In this document: piece by piece, positions 12,367 to 23,883 of the stretch | Layout of the letters: every line of letters starts with the position of its first letter | Position numbering within the stretch: the first letter of the stretch is position 1 | Assembly (NCBI GenBank): GCA_002812745.2 | Contig: NCSJ02000196.1 | Span: 17,557 to 81,556, forward strand | Length of the DNA stretch: 64,000 nucleotides | From: Scytalidium lignicola | Lineage: Eukaryota > Ascomycota > Leotiomycetes | Direction: 5' to 3' | Notes under the pieces: generated by a model | Database searches by the model: none | Seen by the model: the letters and a program-made list of their open reading frames with translations, nothing else | Told to the model about the DNA's origin: nothing | Program-made: the position numbers and the translations under genes

Positions 12367-14296
12367 ATGACAATGGCTCAGTTAAACTTGGTTCCTAAAT
12401 CTAGCAAATTGGTATCGATTTTGCTTGTCGCAGCATCATGTATTACCTCTTCAGTATGTAGATCTCCTTGACGGCAACAGTTCGGTAACTGACAGAACAC
12501 AAGACCCTGGGCTTCGACGGATCTATGATGTGAGTAATGAACCTTTTAGAACAATTACCTGATCCTAATGAAATTTAGGAATGGACTGAACATCCTTCCG
12601 TCGTACACTGACTATTTTACTCTTAACACAACAACATTAGCCCTGAATACCTCCTCTGTGTGGGTAGGTGGTTGTCTCTCGGGTCTGTTCTATGGACTCG
12701 TCACAGATGCTATTGGTCGCCGATGGGCATTGTTTCTCGCCGCTGTTTTGACTGCCTTTGCTGCCATTCTCCAGGCTGCATCTCAGAATATTGCTATGTT
12801 TGTTATTTCCCGGATTTTAATTGGCCTTGGGACTGGTGGTTCTAGTGTTACTGGTGTGTAATTGTTCGTTAGTGTGAACTGGCATATTACTTATACACTC
12901 GTAGGTCCCACATATTTGGCCGAAACATTGCCAATAGCTTGGAGAGGTTGGGGTCTAGGAGTGTTCTATGACTTCTGGTATGTAGGTGAGTATTGTTCTA
13001 ATATCCGGGTTCTTCGCAAAGATCATTCTAACATATTTAGGTGGTCTTATTGCTGCGGGAGTGACATACGGAACAGCAAAAATGGATTCGACTTGGGCTT
13101 GGCGACTTCCATCCGCGCTTCAAGGTCTGTTTAGTATAATCTGCATAGTTATTTTACCCTTCATCCCGGAATCACCCCGTTGGTTGGTCCACAAAGGAAG
13201 GAACGAAGAAGCACTCCAAGTTATTGCACTTACATACGCTGATGGTGATATTGACAACCCCATTGTTCTATCACAATATAGAGAGATTGTAGATACTCTG
13301 AACTACGAGCGTGAAGCAGGCAAGACGATGTCGTTGACAGAAATGGTCAGAACCAGAGGTTCTCGAACTAGGATGCTACTTAGCATCTCTGTTGCTGTTT
13401 TTACTATGTTATCTGGGAATAACATCATATCTTACTATCTGGGCGGTATGCTAGACAATGCTGGTATAACTAACACTACCACTCAGCTAGAAATTGTAAA
13501 GTGTCCCGGCCTTTCTGCCCCTTATTTTGGCTAATAGTTGATAGAATATCGTTCTTAATGCGTGGTGTCTTGTTGTGGCCGTCATAGGGACGTTCTTCGT
13601 GAATAAGATAGGACGAAAAACGCTTGCAGCAATAAGCACCGCTCTCCTCATCGTATTCATCTTCATGATCGGAGGACTCACAGCTGGTATGTATCCACTA
13701 CTCTACAGATGCATTTCTAATTCTGTCTAATTTCGTCGATAGCGTATGGAGACTCAGATAATACATCTGGAATATACGGCACTGTAGCAGCTATATTCCT
13801 CTTTCAAGGCTCTTATTCATTTGGCTGGACCCCCTTAACCGTTCTCTATCCGCCCGAAGTTCTGAACTATGCAATTCGTGCGAACGGCATGGCAGTTTAT
13901 ACGTTTTTCGCAAATGGAGTAGGGTATGTACCATTCATCCCCCCTGTCATTATCCTCGCTTCGATATCATCTCTTTCTAGATTTAGACTAAAGTGGAAAT
14001 ACAGTTTGATGGTAACATTTGCCTTCCCTTACGCCTTGGCTGCTATTGGCTGGAAGACATATATGATTAATGGCGCTTGGGACGTACTTGAGTTGGCTTT
14101 TGTGTTACTATATTGGGTAGAAACAAAAGGCAAAACTTTAGAAGAGGTGGATGAATTAATTGATGGAGAGAAACATAGTGATGTTCCGGATTTGGAAGTA
14201 ATTATGGCTGGAAAATTGGACTTTTCTGACTTGGTTGTTGAGGGAAGGGAAGTAGCTAGTAAGACGCAGGCGGAGGTTACTATAAAGAAAGATTGA
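12367..14296 (+). CDS. MFS sugar (hexose/lactose permease-type) transporter
   Basis: Eight exons: 12367-12453, 12504-12529, 12579-12853, 12905-12985, 13041-13495, 13545-13686, 13743-13923 and 14005-14296. They sum to 1539 nt (512 residues). All seven introns are GT-AG and 49-81 nt long. Family marks of the sugar porter family are clear: FDGSMMNGLN after helix 1, DAIGRRWALF in the loop between helices 2 and 3, PESPRWLVHKGR in the central loop, NKIGRKTL after helix 8, and ETKGKTLEEVDELI after helix 12. It should import sugars across the plasma membrane by proton symport; substrate cannot be told from sequence. The second ATG (12373) is an alternative start. The last intron (81 nt) has no in-frame stop, so retention would insert 27 residues, but family alignment favours removal. 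Confidence 0.92.
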
Positions 14297-14430
14297 GTGA
14301 GAATTGCAGTTATCAAACCCAATTAAAATATTAGCAAAAACAGGATTGATCATATGATGGAATTTTTTCCTAGACTAAAAGCGATTGAAAGGTAGTAAAA
14401 AACGTAAAAGAAGTCATGTCTTAGATTAAT

Positions 14431-14591
14431 TACCGTAGAATCTCAAATTCAAGACCTCCCAGAGCTAACATGAGTCTAACGAGTAAAATCTAACCATATC
14501 ATATATTGTGGGTTTTTGTCAGCACTAGATTGCAATCACTCGTTAGACTCATGTTAGCTTTGGGGGGTCTTGAATTTGAGATTCTACGGTA
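14431..14591. mobile_element. MITE-like element 1 with 54-bp terminal inverted repeats
   Basis: Arms 14431-14484 and 14538-14591 are reverse complements at 52 of 54 positions, around a 53-bp loop. The two mismatches are both transitions and would still allow G-U pairing in RNA. The arms start TACCGTAGAATCTC. If TA is counted as the target duplication, the ends look like a Tc1/mariner-type miniature element. It has no coding capacity. Confidence 0.85.
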
Positions 14592-14741
14592 TATGCGGTT
14601 TGTGTGGAATTTCGCCAAGGAGTTTCTCCAGTTACACCACTTCTTAGAATGAGAATAGTCTAAACATCACTCCAACTTATTGATATCATATTGTGCCGAA
14701 AGGATACGAGCTGACTAAAGAGGATATTCGACAGTAGAAAA

Positions 14742-14849
14742 AGCTAACTTCATAAGGAGGGAAAATGTAACGCTGTTTAGTATTTTTAGCGAATGATCTA
14801 CTCTCGCTCACTATACAGCGTTACATTTTCCCTCCTTATGAAGTTAGCT
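14742..14849. mobile_element. MITE-like element 2 with perfect 35-bp inverted repeats
   Basis: Arms 14742-14776 and 14815-14849 are exact reverse complements (beginning AGCTAACTTCATAAGG) around a 38-bp loop. Perfect pairing suggests a recent insertion or selection for the hairpin. The sequence is unrelated to element 1. No clear target-site duplication is seen. Confidence 0.85.
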
Positions 14850-14863
14850 CCATGACCCGTATA

Positions 14864-14897
14864 TTTGAGAATCTTCGGTATTTGAGAATCTTCGGTA
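14864..14897. repeat. 17-bp tandem duplication resembling the element 1 terminus
   Basis: TTTGAGAATCTTCGGTA occurs twice head to tail (14864-14880 and 14881-14897). It differs at only two positions from the right terminus of element 1 at 14575-14591 (TTTGAGATTCTACGGTA). It may be an excision footprint or a fragment of a related element. Confidence 0.75.
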
Positions 14898-16360
14898 CCT
14901 GTGGATTATTCGGATGTACGACTCCAGACCGAAGCTAAGACCTCTAAACGTTGGTGCTGACTCAGCTTCCTTGGTTCGTTCCTTGCAACTAATTATGTGT
15001 GTGGTCACTTTTACTCTTTGCGGCTAGAGTTCTGACATTCCCAGAGCCAAGAGAAATATAATTAAATCACGGTTCTGAGATTAGTCTGAGCAGCTTCCGA
15101 GAGCAATACTGTAGATCACCAGGCCAAGGGATAGGTTCGGGATCAATAGCACGGCTCAGACACTTGGTTTAATACAGCTCGCAAAGGCGGTATGTGCTTG
15201 CCACGTGGTCGCATATACAGTACGTACTATCACCATTGTCGGAACTGACCTGGAACATCAAATTAATAAATCCCTTGGAAATTCTATTTGTACAATAAAC
15301 TATAGAAATAATTACAATTTACTACTATACTTATTAACAGCCGCCACTCCACTTTCACAACTTGTACGAAAGGAAGTTGTACCTGCCTTCCGGAAATACG
15401 CTCCGTTCACTAGGTCATCCAGTTCAAAATCTTTGCAAGTTTACGTTGCAGTCAACCTCGGTGCTTCCTAACTGTGTGTGCGTAAATACGTACATACTTA
15501 AGTAGGTTGATAGATATGCGCGTCTATTGGTCTGATAAAGCTAGGCAGGATTCGTAAATTTCAGACCCGTAGATTAAATTATTTGGACAACGGCTAGCAG
15601 GAGGGTGATTGGGCCATGATACTTTGCGGATTCTATACCGCTTTCGAATAGGTGTGCTTCTAACTTAGTTATGTTGTTGACGCGTCTTATCTAATGCTAA
15701 TTTAACGTCGTCAATAGATGATGGTTGAATGGGCTAGTGCTTATGAAAATAAGATCAAGGACTCGCTTTCCCACGATGAGAACAGCAGAGGATGGCTGCG
15801 CCAGGAGCACACTGCTGGTAATGTAACCTCAACGCCGCTCTGCGGCAGGACTGAAGAGATACTGCAAAAGAGGGTGTTATGGCAACCAAATCAACTGGCA
15901 GACAAGTGAATGGAACTTGAAATTGCCAGTATCTATCCAGGCAATCCCTCGAGCAGTCAGGGTTATTAACTGCCATTCATGGAACAATATTTGCATTCTA
16001 TGGTGTTCGCCTTGCGGCTACTAAGTCCTTACTGATAAGCACAACCTATGCTCGGGTCCAAGTATCCTGAAGAATCGTTGCGCTACCCACCCTCGTTGCT
16101 AGTAATTCAGGTCGGTTCACTCCTCCCTAGCATACCAGCCTTGCTGACTTCACCGGGTCAAACTAATAATAGTGGAGAGATATATTCTGCTACAACTGTA
16201 AGACTCAGCTCAGACTTCTCAATAAGATTTCCATTAGCTTCATTCTCTCTTTCTTCGCTTTTTGGTTTGTGGCTTTTCCACCTCTTCCTTTTCTACCGCA
16301 CCTTAGTTTCTTTGCCTCTTCTTCGTCTGCCTTATTTATTCCTTCAAGTGATAAGTCGTG

Positions 16361-18256
16361 ATGGCAGTTGCAATGGATCCCGCTCAGCCTGGTGCCACTC
16401 CACTTTCTCAGACGACCGCGGACCTAGAAAATGGAACCATGATTGATGTTAATACTCCAAGTACTCTGAGCAAGACAGAAAAAGAAGAAAGCATCCATGA
16501 TGTTGACGGGCAGGACATTGCAGAAGGCTTCCCTGCAGATGATCCTCGAAATCCTTATTCGTGGTCAACGAAGAGAAGAGTACTTCATTCTTTAGCTGCT
16601 ACAGTTGCCTATTTTTCCCTGTATGTTGACAGAGTGCATTCACAGTTTTGCTCCGAGTTCTTTCTCTCCATTTCCTCCATTGGCTAGCAATATCTTAACT
16701 GTAACATTTCTGGATAGTATCTTAGGCAATGCCATCTATGTTCCAAGCGTCAGCTTCGTTGTCGAAAAGTTCCACGTGGGTCCAACGCTCTCAGTCCTCC
16801 CCATCACACTTTACTCCTTAGGTAGGCTCCAATCTTCACAATAACCTTTTTTCAAGTCCTCCCCATAACACATTATCTCCATAGGATTTGTCTTCGGTCC
16901 CGCCGTAGGAACTGCATTCACAGAACTCTATGGCCGCCAATACTTCTTCAAAGGGGCTTTGTTATTGGCTATGGTCTTTACCATAGTTGCTGGGAATGCA
17001 ACAACCTTCCGGACGCTATGTATTGCCCGATTCTTCGCTGGAGCTTTTGGATCTCCTATCACAGGTATTTTCGGCGGCGTGCTCAACGATATGTGGGACA
17101 TCCCCCGTGAAAGTCTTGGAACCCAAATGACTGTGATATACGGTGCTATCTCAGTAATAGCACCTTTTATTGCTCCACTTGTAGGAGGTGCTATAATCCA
17201 AGACACAGGAAATTGGCGATGGACATTCCACTTAGAGGCCATTATGCTGGGATTCAGTTTCTTGTGCAACCTCTTTACTCCCGAGACGTACAGACCGATC
17301 CTGCTAGCAAAGTACTACCCAGACAGACCGCGTGCGCACCGAATCACCATCAAGGATGCCATTCGAATTGGCTTTGGACGTCCATTCAACATGCTTCTAC
17401 GTGATTCGATAAATCTGCCTACGTGTGTCCTAGGAGGCTTTTATCAAGCTGTGCTTTATGTTTACTACGTTGCCTATCCGATCCTTTTTGAGAGCACATA
17501 CCATTTCAGTGTCTACCATACTGGACTTACTTTCTTGGGTTTGATGGTCGGAGCCATCTTGGGCATTACTCTTCTCGGCGTCCTGGATAAACGAGTATAC
17601 CTTCCTAAGAAGATAAAGGCTGAGGCACAGGGGCTCCAGGTTCCACCCGAAGAGCGACTACTGCCTGGTATTATTGGATCGGTTCTATTCCCAATTGCTT
17701 TGTTCTGGTATGCTTCCTTCTCTTAGCATGGTTGAAATTGCTACACTCGATATGGACGACGGGGTTGTTTACTCCCCTATGACTTTCCTCAGCTAATTGC
17801 TTGCATGCACGTGGAGTACGGTTTTGCTAATGGCATATAGGTTGGCTTGGACCGGCCGATCAAGCATCCATTGGGCGGCTCCAACCATGTCCGGCGTCCT
17901 TTTTGGTATAGCATTTATCCCCTGCAGTGTGAGTCAACTTGATATCCCAACGCCAACTACACATTCTGACTGTTTTGGCTTCCTAGGTTAGCCTACCGCT
18001 CTACAAGAACGAAGTCTACGGTGCAAGTTTTGGAGCCTCTGCATTTGCTGCTGATACTGCTGTCCGCTTCCTCTTGTCGGCCACCTTCCCCTTGTTCACC
18101 GAACAGATGATCAGAAAACTGAAGTTCGAATGGGCCATATCTCTGCTTGCGTTCCTTAGTCTGTTGTGCATACCCTGCTTCCTTTTCGTTTACAAGTTTG
18201 GAGCACGAATGAGGGAGACGTCACTGTACAAACCAGGGACCACGCAGGTGGTATAG
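16361..18256 (+). CDS. MFS transporter, DHA1 (drug/polyamine) type
   Basis: Five exons, 16361-16620, 16718-16821, 16885-17707, 17841-17928 and 17987-18256, give 514 residues; the introns are 97, 63, 133 and 58 nt. The start is the ATG at 16361 (MAVAMDPAQP); a second ATG at 16373 is possible. A roughly 70-residue hydrophilic N-terminus precedes DPRNPYSWSTKRR, the usual entry to helix 1 in this group. Typical marks are VYVPS-like text (here IYVPSVSF), GFVFGPAVGTAF, ELYGRQYFF between helices 2 and 3, RFFAGAFGSP, and the central cytoplasmic loop around PETYRPILLAKY. Members such as Tpo1/Flu1 relatives export drugs, polyamines or metabolites by proton antiport at the plasma membrane. The substrate is not predictable. 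No biosynthetic genes lie beside it. Confidence 0.9.
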
Positions 18257-19129
18257 TTACGAGGGATTTAGATGTTCCCGTAATAAGTAACTAATGGGTA
18301 AATTGGAGGAATGCAGCTTCGCGACATGAGTCGGAAGTGCTATCAGGCAGATTAATTAATGACACATGTGGAAGTCATGGGTGCATGGATATTCCTAGGC
18401 TGCTCATAATTGCGCTGAGGATCTTGGCTACGGCATTTGTATTTCTACATATAAGTCAAGTAAATTTAATATCGAGATAGAAAGTCGCCGACGTTCTTTC
18501 GATCTTTTTTTTTTCCAAATATATGAATATTTCACAACACAGCGCTATTTCTTACCCTTCATCAATATCGTCATCGCCTTTCGTACTCCCGATCGCGGAG
18601 GATGTTGGTCTCTAGTGAGAACAGATGGCAGCCACAAAAGTTGAGGATTTGTACCAGAAGGTGCTAGCTCGCTAAGCCACAAAGAAGGCCCTGTTCAGTA
18701 TGATTGGATGGTTAGCCTCATTCTGCCTCGGCTGTGGCTGGAGCAGCGCCTCCCCGGCTTGAATGAGTCACGGCGGCCTTCAACGACCACCCTCACGCCG
18801 ACACATGACAATGGTGAGGAAGCTTTGTCCCTCGCAGCGAGTCATCTTCTCGTGACTCTACTGGACACATTAGGTACAAAGAGACACACAATATGACTCT
18901 ATAGCGGGGTTTGAGTAGGACACTCTTAGGATAGTATAAATCTCTCCACATCTCTCTTCATCGAGAGGCTCCTTTTTCCTTCTCCTTTCCTCCATCGCAA
19001 GATCTCCATATCCCTCCGGATATCTTTTCCTCTTTCTTTTTTGTCTTACTACTCTTCCTCCTCTATATACTATATACTTGCTTGTGCTATACAAAAAAAA
19101 NGGCAAACCAAAGCACACATACAAGCAAG
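18257..19129. other. intergenic region and pyrimidine-rich leader
   Basis: No gene seen. From about 18940 to 19080 the plus strand is strongly CT-rich (runs of TCTCT and TTCCTC), then CTATATACTATATACTT. This is a common core-promoter and leader arrangement in filamentous fungi and lies just upstream of the start at 19130. A single 'n' follows an A run at 19101. Confidence 0.5.
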
Positions 19130-20355
19130 ATGAACACCGTCCTCAAAACCCTTCCCCCAGCACAAACCACAAATCATCGGCAGAATCGTCGTCGAGAGCG
19201 TCCTGGAGCTCGTACAAGGCGCACCTTGTCCCGCAAAAATGCAATTCTTTATGATTGTACCGAAGGCCTCTTCGATGCACGCGACTCCAGTGTCCCTCTG
19301 CCCAGTGACCGATCCCGGCCTTCTCCACTGCTAAGACAATCCTTTGACCAGAGCTGGGCACGATGGAAGGCTCGCGAGGCAGAAGCGGCTGCGGTCGCGG
19401 CTGCAGCAAAGGCACAATCACAGCGGAAGGAGATGGATATGCTGCAGCAGGAGCAGCAGAGGCTGAGAACACTGTTTGGAGGGGATGAGCTCGATGACGA
19501 CGTGAGTCTGATACCCGCTATGCTGAATGTGATGGTTCGTCTGTTTGGGGACATTGATTATCCGGATCCCTGAACTACGACGAAGGCCATGCCATTGTCC
19601 AGCATTTTGCTATCTTAGACAATGGTCTACTATTATTATTCTTACCCCCTGAGTGTAATATTTCTTTTCTACACTTTTTTGTGGTTTCCTCGAAGAGTTC
19701 TCTCATGTTTTTGAGTTGAAACCCGTGCTTATACTGCTGCTTTCTTTTGCAGGAGCTTCGTCGGATTGGAATACTGCACGATGACGAAGGCTGGGAGACA
19801 AATTATGTCGCTAGAGATCTTCCTCTATATCCCTCTGCTGCTCCAGCATTCATCATCCGGCCAGGCAAGCCTTCACGAAGGCGCACTCAAAAACGGTCGG
19901 CGTGGCGATCACTACCTCTCTATTTGTCATTCTCAGCACTCAGTGGGGATGATGATATAGCACGGTATCTTACCTCGGAATCTAATGGACTAGCAAGCAT
20001 CTCCTCATCCACGATTCAACGTCGCGAGATCAGACCTTCTTCTCCTCTGTCGTCTTGTTTTCCTTCATCTCCTTTGGATTTGGTCGATACACCTCCACAG
20101 TCATTACCTACCCCTGAATCAACATCAGCTGAACCCACGTTTATTGAATCTGCTATTATGTCTCCAACACCGCGTAATACTCCTTTACCTGCTTTATCAA
20201 TTCCAAGTACTCCAACCGTCGCACCTGAAGACTGGGCTTTCATCAGCACACCCACATCCACCACCGCCACGGCCGAAGTAGACGCCGATGCCGATGCCAG
20301 CAGTTCAAATATCTTAGAAACCGAAACTTGGGTCCTACTGAACGATGACTCGTAG
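19130..20355 (+). CDS. hypothetical low-complexity protein
   Basis: Two exons, 19130-19501 and 19753-20355, phase 0, with a 251-nt intron that starts GTGAGT and ends TTTTGCAG after a CTGCTGCTTTC tract; 324 residues. I recognise no family. Seen: an Arg-rich N-terminus (residues about 17-40), an Ala/Glu-rich helical stretch (about 80-115, KAREAEAAAVAAAAKA then a Gln-rich segment), a conserved-looking block RRIGILHDDEGWETNYVARDL at the start of exon 2, then a long Ser/Pro/Thr-rich tail ending ETETWVLLNDD. The tail motif WVLL-[ND] and EDWAFI resemble short acidic/aromatic motifs, here without known partner. If the intron were retained the protein would end at 19573. Function unknown. Confidence 0.6.
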
Positions 20356-23300
20356 CAGATTTTTCCAGGGGAAACCCCGCTTTCAAGCCTTAAAAGAATC
20401 CATTTTACTCCGTACCATAAACATTACACGCAACGCATGCACGCAAGAACATATAAGAGCAGGTCGCATTGAGGACAACTCTGTGGACCGCGAAAGCGAG
20501 AGGAGCAGTGTGCCTGTTTCCTATATGACTGCGTGATTATGATGTGTTCGCGCCCTGGGAGTGAGAGCAGGATATCCTGGAGGAATTGGTCCTCATACAA
20601 AATTCAGTTTGTTATCTCATGATCTTTGGTGGAGAGATGAGAGGGAAGTGGAGAAGGAAGAGGATTGCAAGGCAGACAAGAACGGATGGGAGAAAAGTGG
20701 AGGCTTGAGGAAGAAGATGCAGTTGTTGTGCTCACGGATGAGAGGTCCGTTTCGAGCTCGCTGCATCTAGGAAAGACAAGAGTACTACACGTACGAAAGG
20801 ATTTATGTGTGCGACGATTGTTGTGCCTTTTTAGGTGTAGATGATTTTTNATTTTTATTTATTTTTAAATTTACTACAATGGTTTATCAGCCTAGATTTC
20901 CCATTTTCCCTCTTCTCTTACGTGCCCAAAGTATAGAATCGGGATTATACACATTCAAATCCCAGGCTATCATGAAGCCAGCAGAGTTGAGATTCCTAAG
21001 CAATTTTTTNCATCTAAAGAAATGCAAACTCAAGAAACCCCTCTTATAGCATACCTACCATGTCAATACAAAAAAAAAAACCGGATAAATAGTCTTTAAC
21101 AAACGAAGGGTTATTATCTGTACACCAATATTCCGCGGAACAATACAGCATGAAGCCAAAGGTATCCCGCGGGACGTTAATTAACTTCGCCACCCTAGAA
21201 AAAAAAAGTCCCCTCTCCCCCCCACGCACCGCCTCACGTCGTCTGTTTCGGCGGGAATAAAGAAAAAATAAGGCCATAAAAAGACCAACGCAACGAAAGA
21301 AGATGGGGAAAACAGACCGCAAATCAGCACATGGGCTGCTTTTCAGCACGATGCGACGAGAATCTACGCTTCCTAGTTCCCGCGAGGGCATCAAGTTATC
21401 GAGGTATCAAGTGTTCAAGAGATCCGGTCGGTTTTCTTCTGACGTGCAACAAAACTTTTGGGACCCTGTTGTTGACCCTTTTTTTCTTTCTTTCTCGGTG
21501 CTATTATTCTTTTCTTTCTTTTCCTTTCGGGAGGAATAGGTGTGGTTTAGGGGAAAGGTGGCGCTTTAGATTTTCGTTCTTCGGGATGTTGATTGTTAGT
21601 GCTCCCGGCCCTGGAGGTTTAGGGAAGTTTAGGGAGGTTTAGGCTTCTCGGGTGCTGGAATTGTGCCTGAACCTGGGCACTAATTACTACTACTTTACGG
21701 ACTCTCCCGTTTAACTTGCTCATCTTCAACAAAAGATTCACTGCTAGGCTACAACTACAACTACAACTTGGAGTTCATCAGCTGCTAGATGAAAGGTTTA
21801 GCAGAAGAAAGCGAAGACATTGACATTTAATTGTACAAGGAAAGTATCAAGTTACCCTAGTTTACAAAAGTAATTAGAGAGTATATCTTAGTCGTTCACT
21901 CGTTCACTCGTATACTCATCCACTCATTCACAGCAGCTTCATCTCTGCTACAACCCAGCCTGTACGTACAGTAGTAATACAGCTCAGAGAAGATACAAAA
22001 CAAAGACCTTCTCAGACGTGCAACAAATCACCATGAGCCACCTGTCGATTGGGTCTTCTCAGATCTCAGATAGGCGGGTCGGCATGAATTCCAGCGCACC
22101 AGGAGCATGACATTTTACACCCCAGAACTGCATAAAGCACGACATTCTTGCATCTCTTATTCTTAGGATTAGAGATCATTGGGGGAGTGTTTCCCCTTGT
22201 ATTTTCGTGGATTATGCCACGCGATAGAAAGTATATCATTACCCGCGGGAACGAGGGAATCTCATGATTGTTGAGCCCATAATCTTCCGCCTGCCGCCAC
22301 CCACTCCGAGGGTGCACTGCACCCGAAGTACTTGCAGCACAAGGACCCTTTTCGTACAGAATGACTTTCAGTTTGCGGTGCTGTAGCTGGAACTGTGACT
22401 GCTGCTGCTGCTACTGTTGCTGAATGCCAATACAAAGCTATCTATCTGTCTACAAGAAATATAACAGTTCTACTCTATACTCATTTGTGAACCAGTTAAT
22501 CCATATGATCTTGTATAAAAGTCCATCAGTATTAATATAAAATCTACACTTACCGTTTCTTTCACTAGAAAAAAGAAAACAGAAAAANGAAAAGGAAAAA
22601 AANAAATACCAGGCTTCATAGCTCAGTGTAACAGCCACTCCTCCTTCAGACGTGCAACAAAAAAGTCATGGGACACCGTATATGGCCTGAGACTCTGTTA
22701 ACGCATGAAAGTTCCCCTGAAGCAGGGCTGCTTCTGAGGTCGACCCCGGTGTCATTATTCGGTTTCTCCAATTAATAACAGAGAGATATTGAGCAAGAAA
22801 CGGGGAAACAAGGAGAAATACTCGCCAAAACAAATTGTTCATGAGAAATAGAAAATATATGATTTTGTTGCTCTCTCTGTTACAGGTAGTGAATTTAGAC
22901 ATAAGGATTCTTAAATCTCCACAAAACACAAAGAATCAAAAAGTAAATCCTTCTTTCTGAACCAAACATAACAAAACAAAATCCCAATAATTACTCTACC
23001 AATAACAAAACAAAAAATGGTGAAAAAACCCCCCACCTTGTGAGATGAGATCTAGTGCACGTAAGCAAACCAACCGAACCGGAAAGATTGCGCTCTTAAT
23101 CTTGAACATCCAAGTCAAAAAACCGAACATGGGTTCAGAGATGACGCCGAAAACCCAAACCCAAGAAAGCCAAGAACCAAAAAGGGACTGGAGAGAAAAA
23201 AACAGCTTATGTAAATGTTTCCGTAAACAGGCACTTCTAACCGCGGCATTTTCTCAGATGTGCAACAAAAAAAACATATAGTCAGGGTCATCATGCCTTT

Positions 23301-23883
23301 TTGTCTGTGATTCCCGTGAAAAGCTGAAGTGGGCCCCCGAGGTAAAGTACACGGCAGCAGCAACGGCAGCAGTGTTATTATCGTCGTCCTTGTAATAGTG
23401 CTCGCTACAGTTAGTCTTACTCTTCTTACTCTCTCTTATACGAGTGTCTGGTATTAAACGGATTGTCTGATTCAAAGGGATATATAAGAAAAGTATATGC
23501 ATGGAAAAGAAAAAAAATTATTCTGCTACCCAGCTTTGCTTATTCACATCACAACCTCCCACATTTGCTTGCGCTTGCTCTTCTCTCACACTGACACGTC
23601 CTCCCATCTAGTCCAAACGATCCACCAAAGACATAACTCCGTCGCTCATGATGATGATAATGATGATGATGATCATGTAAATGCTGCAATCCCCGCCAAA
23701 AATGAAAAAANGAGAAATCGGGAAGAAAAAAAAAAAGGGGGAAAACTCGCTCGACAACACAAGACCAGGCCCATTTTTGCACTCCATCCATAATAAACAT
23801 CAGTGGAACAGAAAAAGGCTTGCTCTTCCCAATACCTCTCCATAGTCTCCACCTTTCATAACACGAGGTCGTTTGAACACATC
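20356..23883. other. 3.5-kb gene-free region with a spaced short element
   Basis: Short open frames occur in all registers but none has protein-like composition or family resemblance. The region holds four copies of the GACGTGCAACAAA element (listed separately), a CTG-rich microsatellite near 22398-22415, homopolymer A/T runs, several with an adjacent 'n', and an ATG/ATC-rich stretch near 23647-23675. It may hold long UTRs or non-coding transcripts. Confidence 0.45.
21441..23278 (+). repeat. four spaced copies of a GACGTGCAACAAA element
   Basis: The copies start at 21441, 22015, 22649 and 23257; the fourth reads GATGTGCAAC. Spacings are 574, 634 and 608 bp. The upstream context is also shared (CTTCTGAC, CTTCTCAGAC, CCTTCAGAC, TTCTCAGAT). 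In copies 1-3 a looser match continues for about 20 nt (GGGACCCTGT, GAGCCACCTGT, GGGACACCGT). Total conserved length is about 35 bp. Confidence 0.75.

Larger units (their letters stand above)
14297..16360. other. intergenic region between two transporters, hosting MITE-like elements
   Basis: No gene is supported here. 14431-14897 holds two hairpin elements and a tandem footprint (listed separately). From about 14900 to 16360 there are only short open frames (for example 15205-15471 and 15718-15909) with no family resemblance. A pyrimidine-rich stretch around 16230-16340, rich in TCTTC, probably belongs to the promoter and 5' leader of the next transporter gene. Confidence 0.5.

Noticed and set aside
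15205..15909. Short frames at 15205-15471 and 15718-15909
   Set aside because: No family resemblance, no promoter or splice context; composition looks random.
16358..16360. GTG as start of the DHA1 transporter
   Set aside because: The ATG directly after it at 16361 is the normal eukaryotic start.
10129..18256. A secondary-metabolite gene cluster
   Set aside because: Transporters and an oxygenase-like gene are present, but no polyketide, peptide or terpene synthase or cluster regulator lies nearby.
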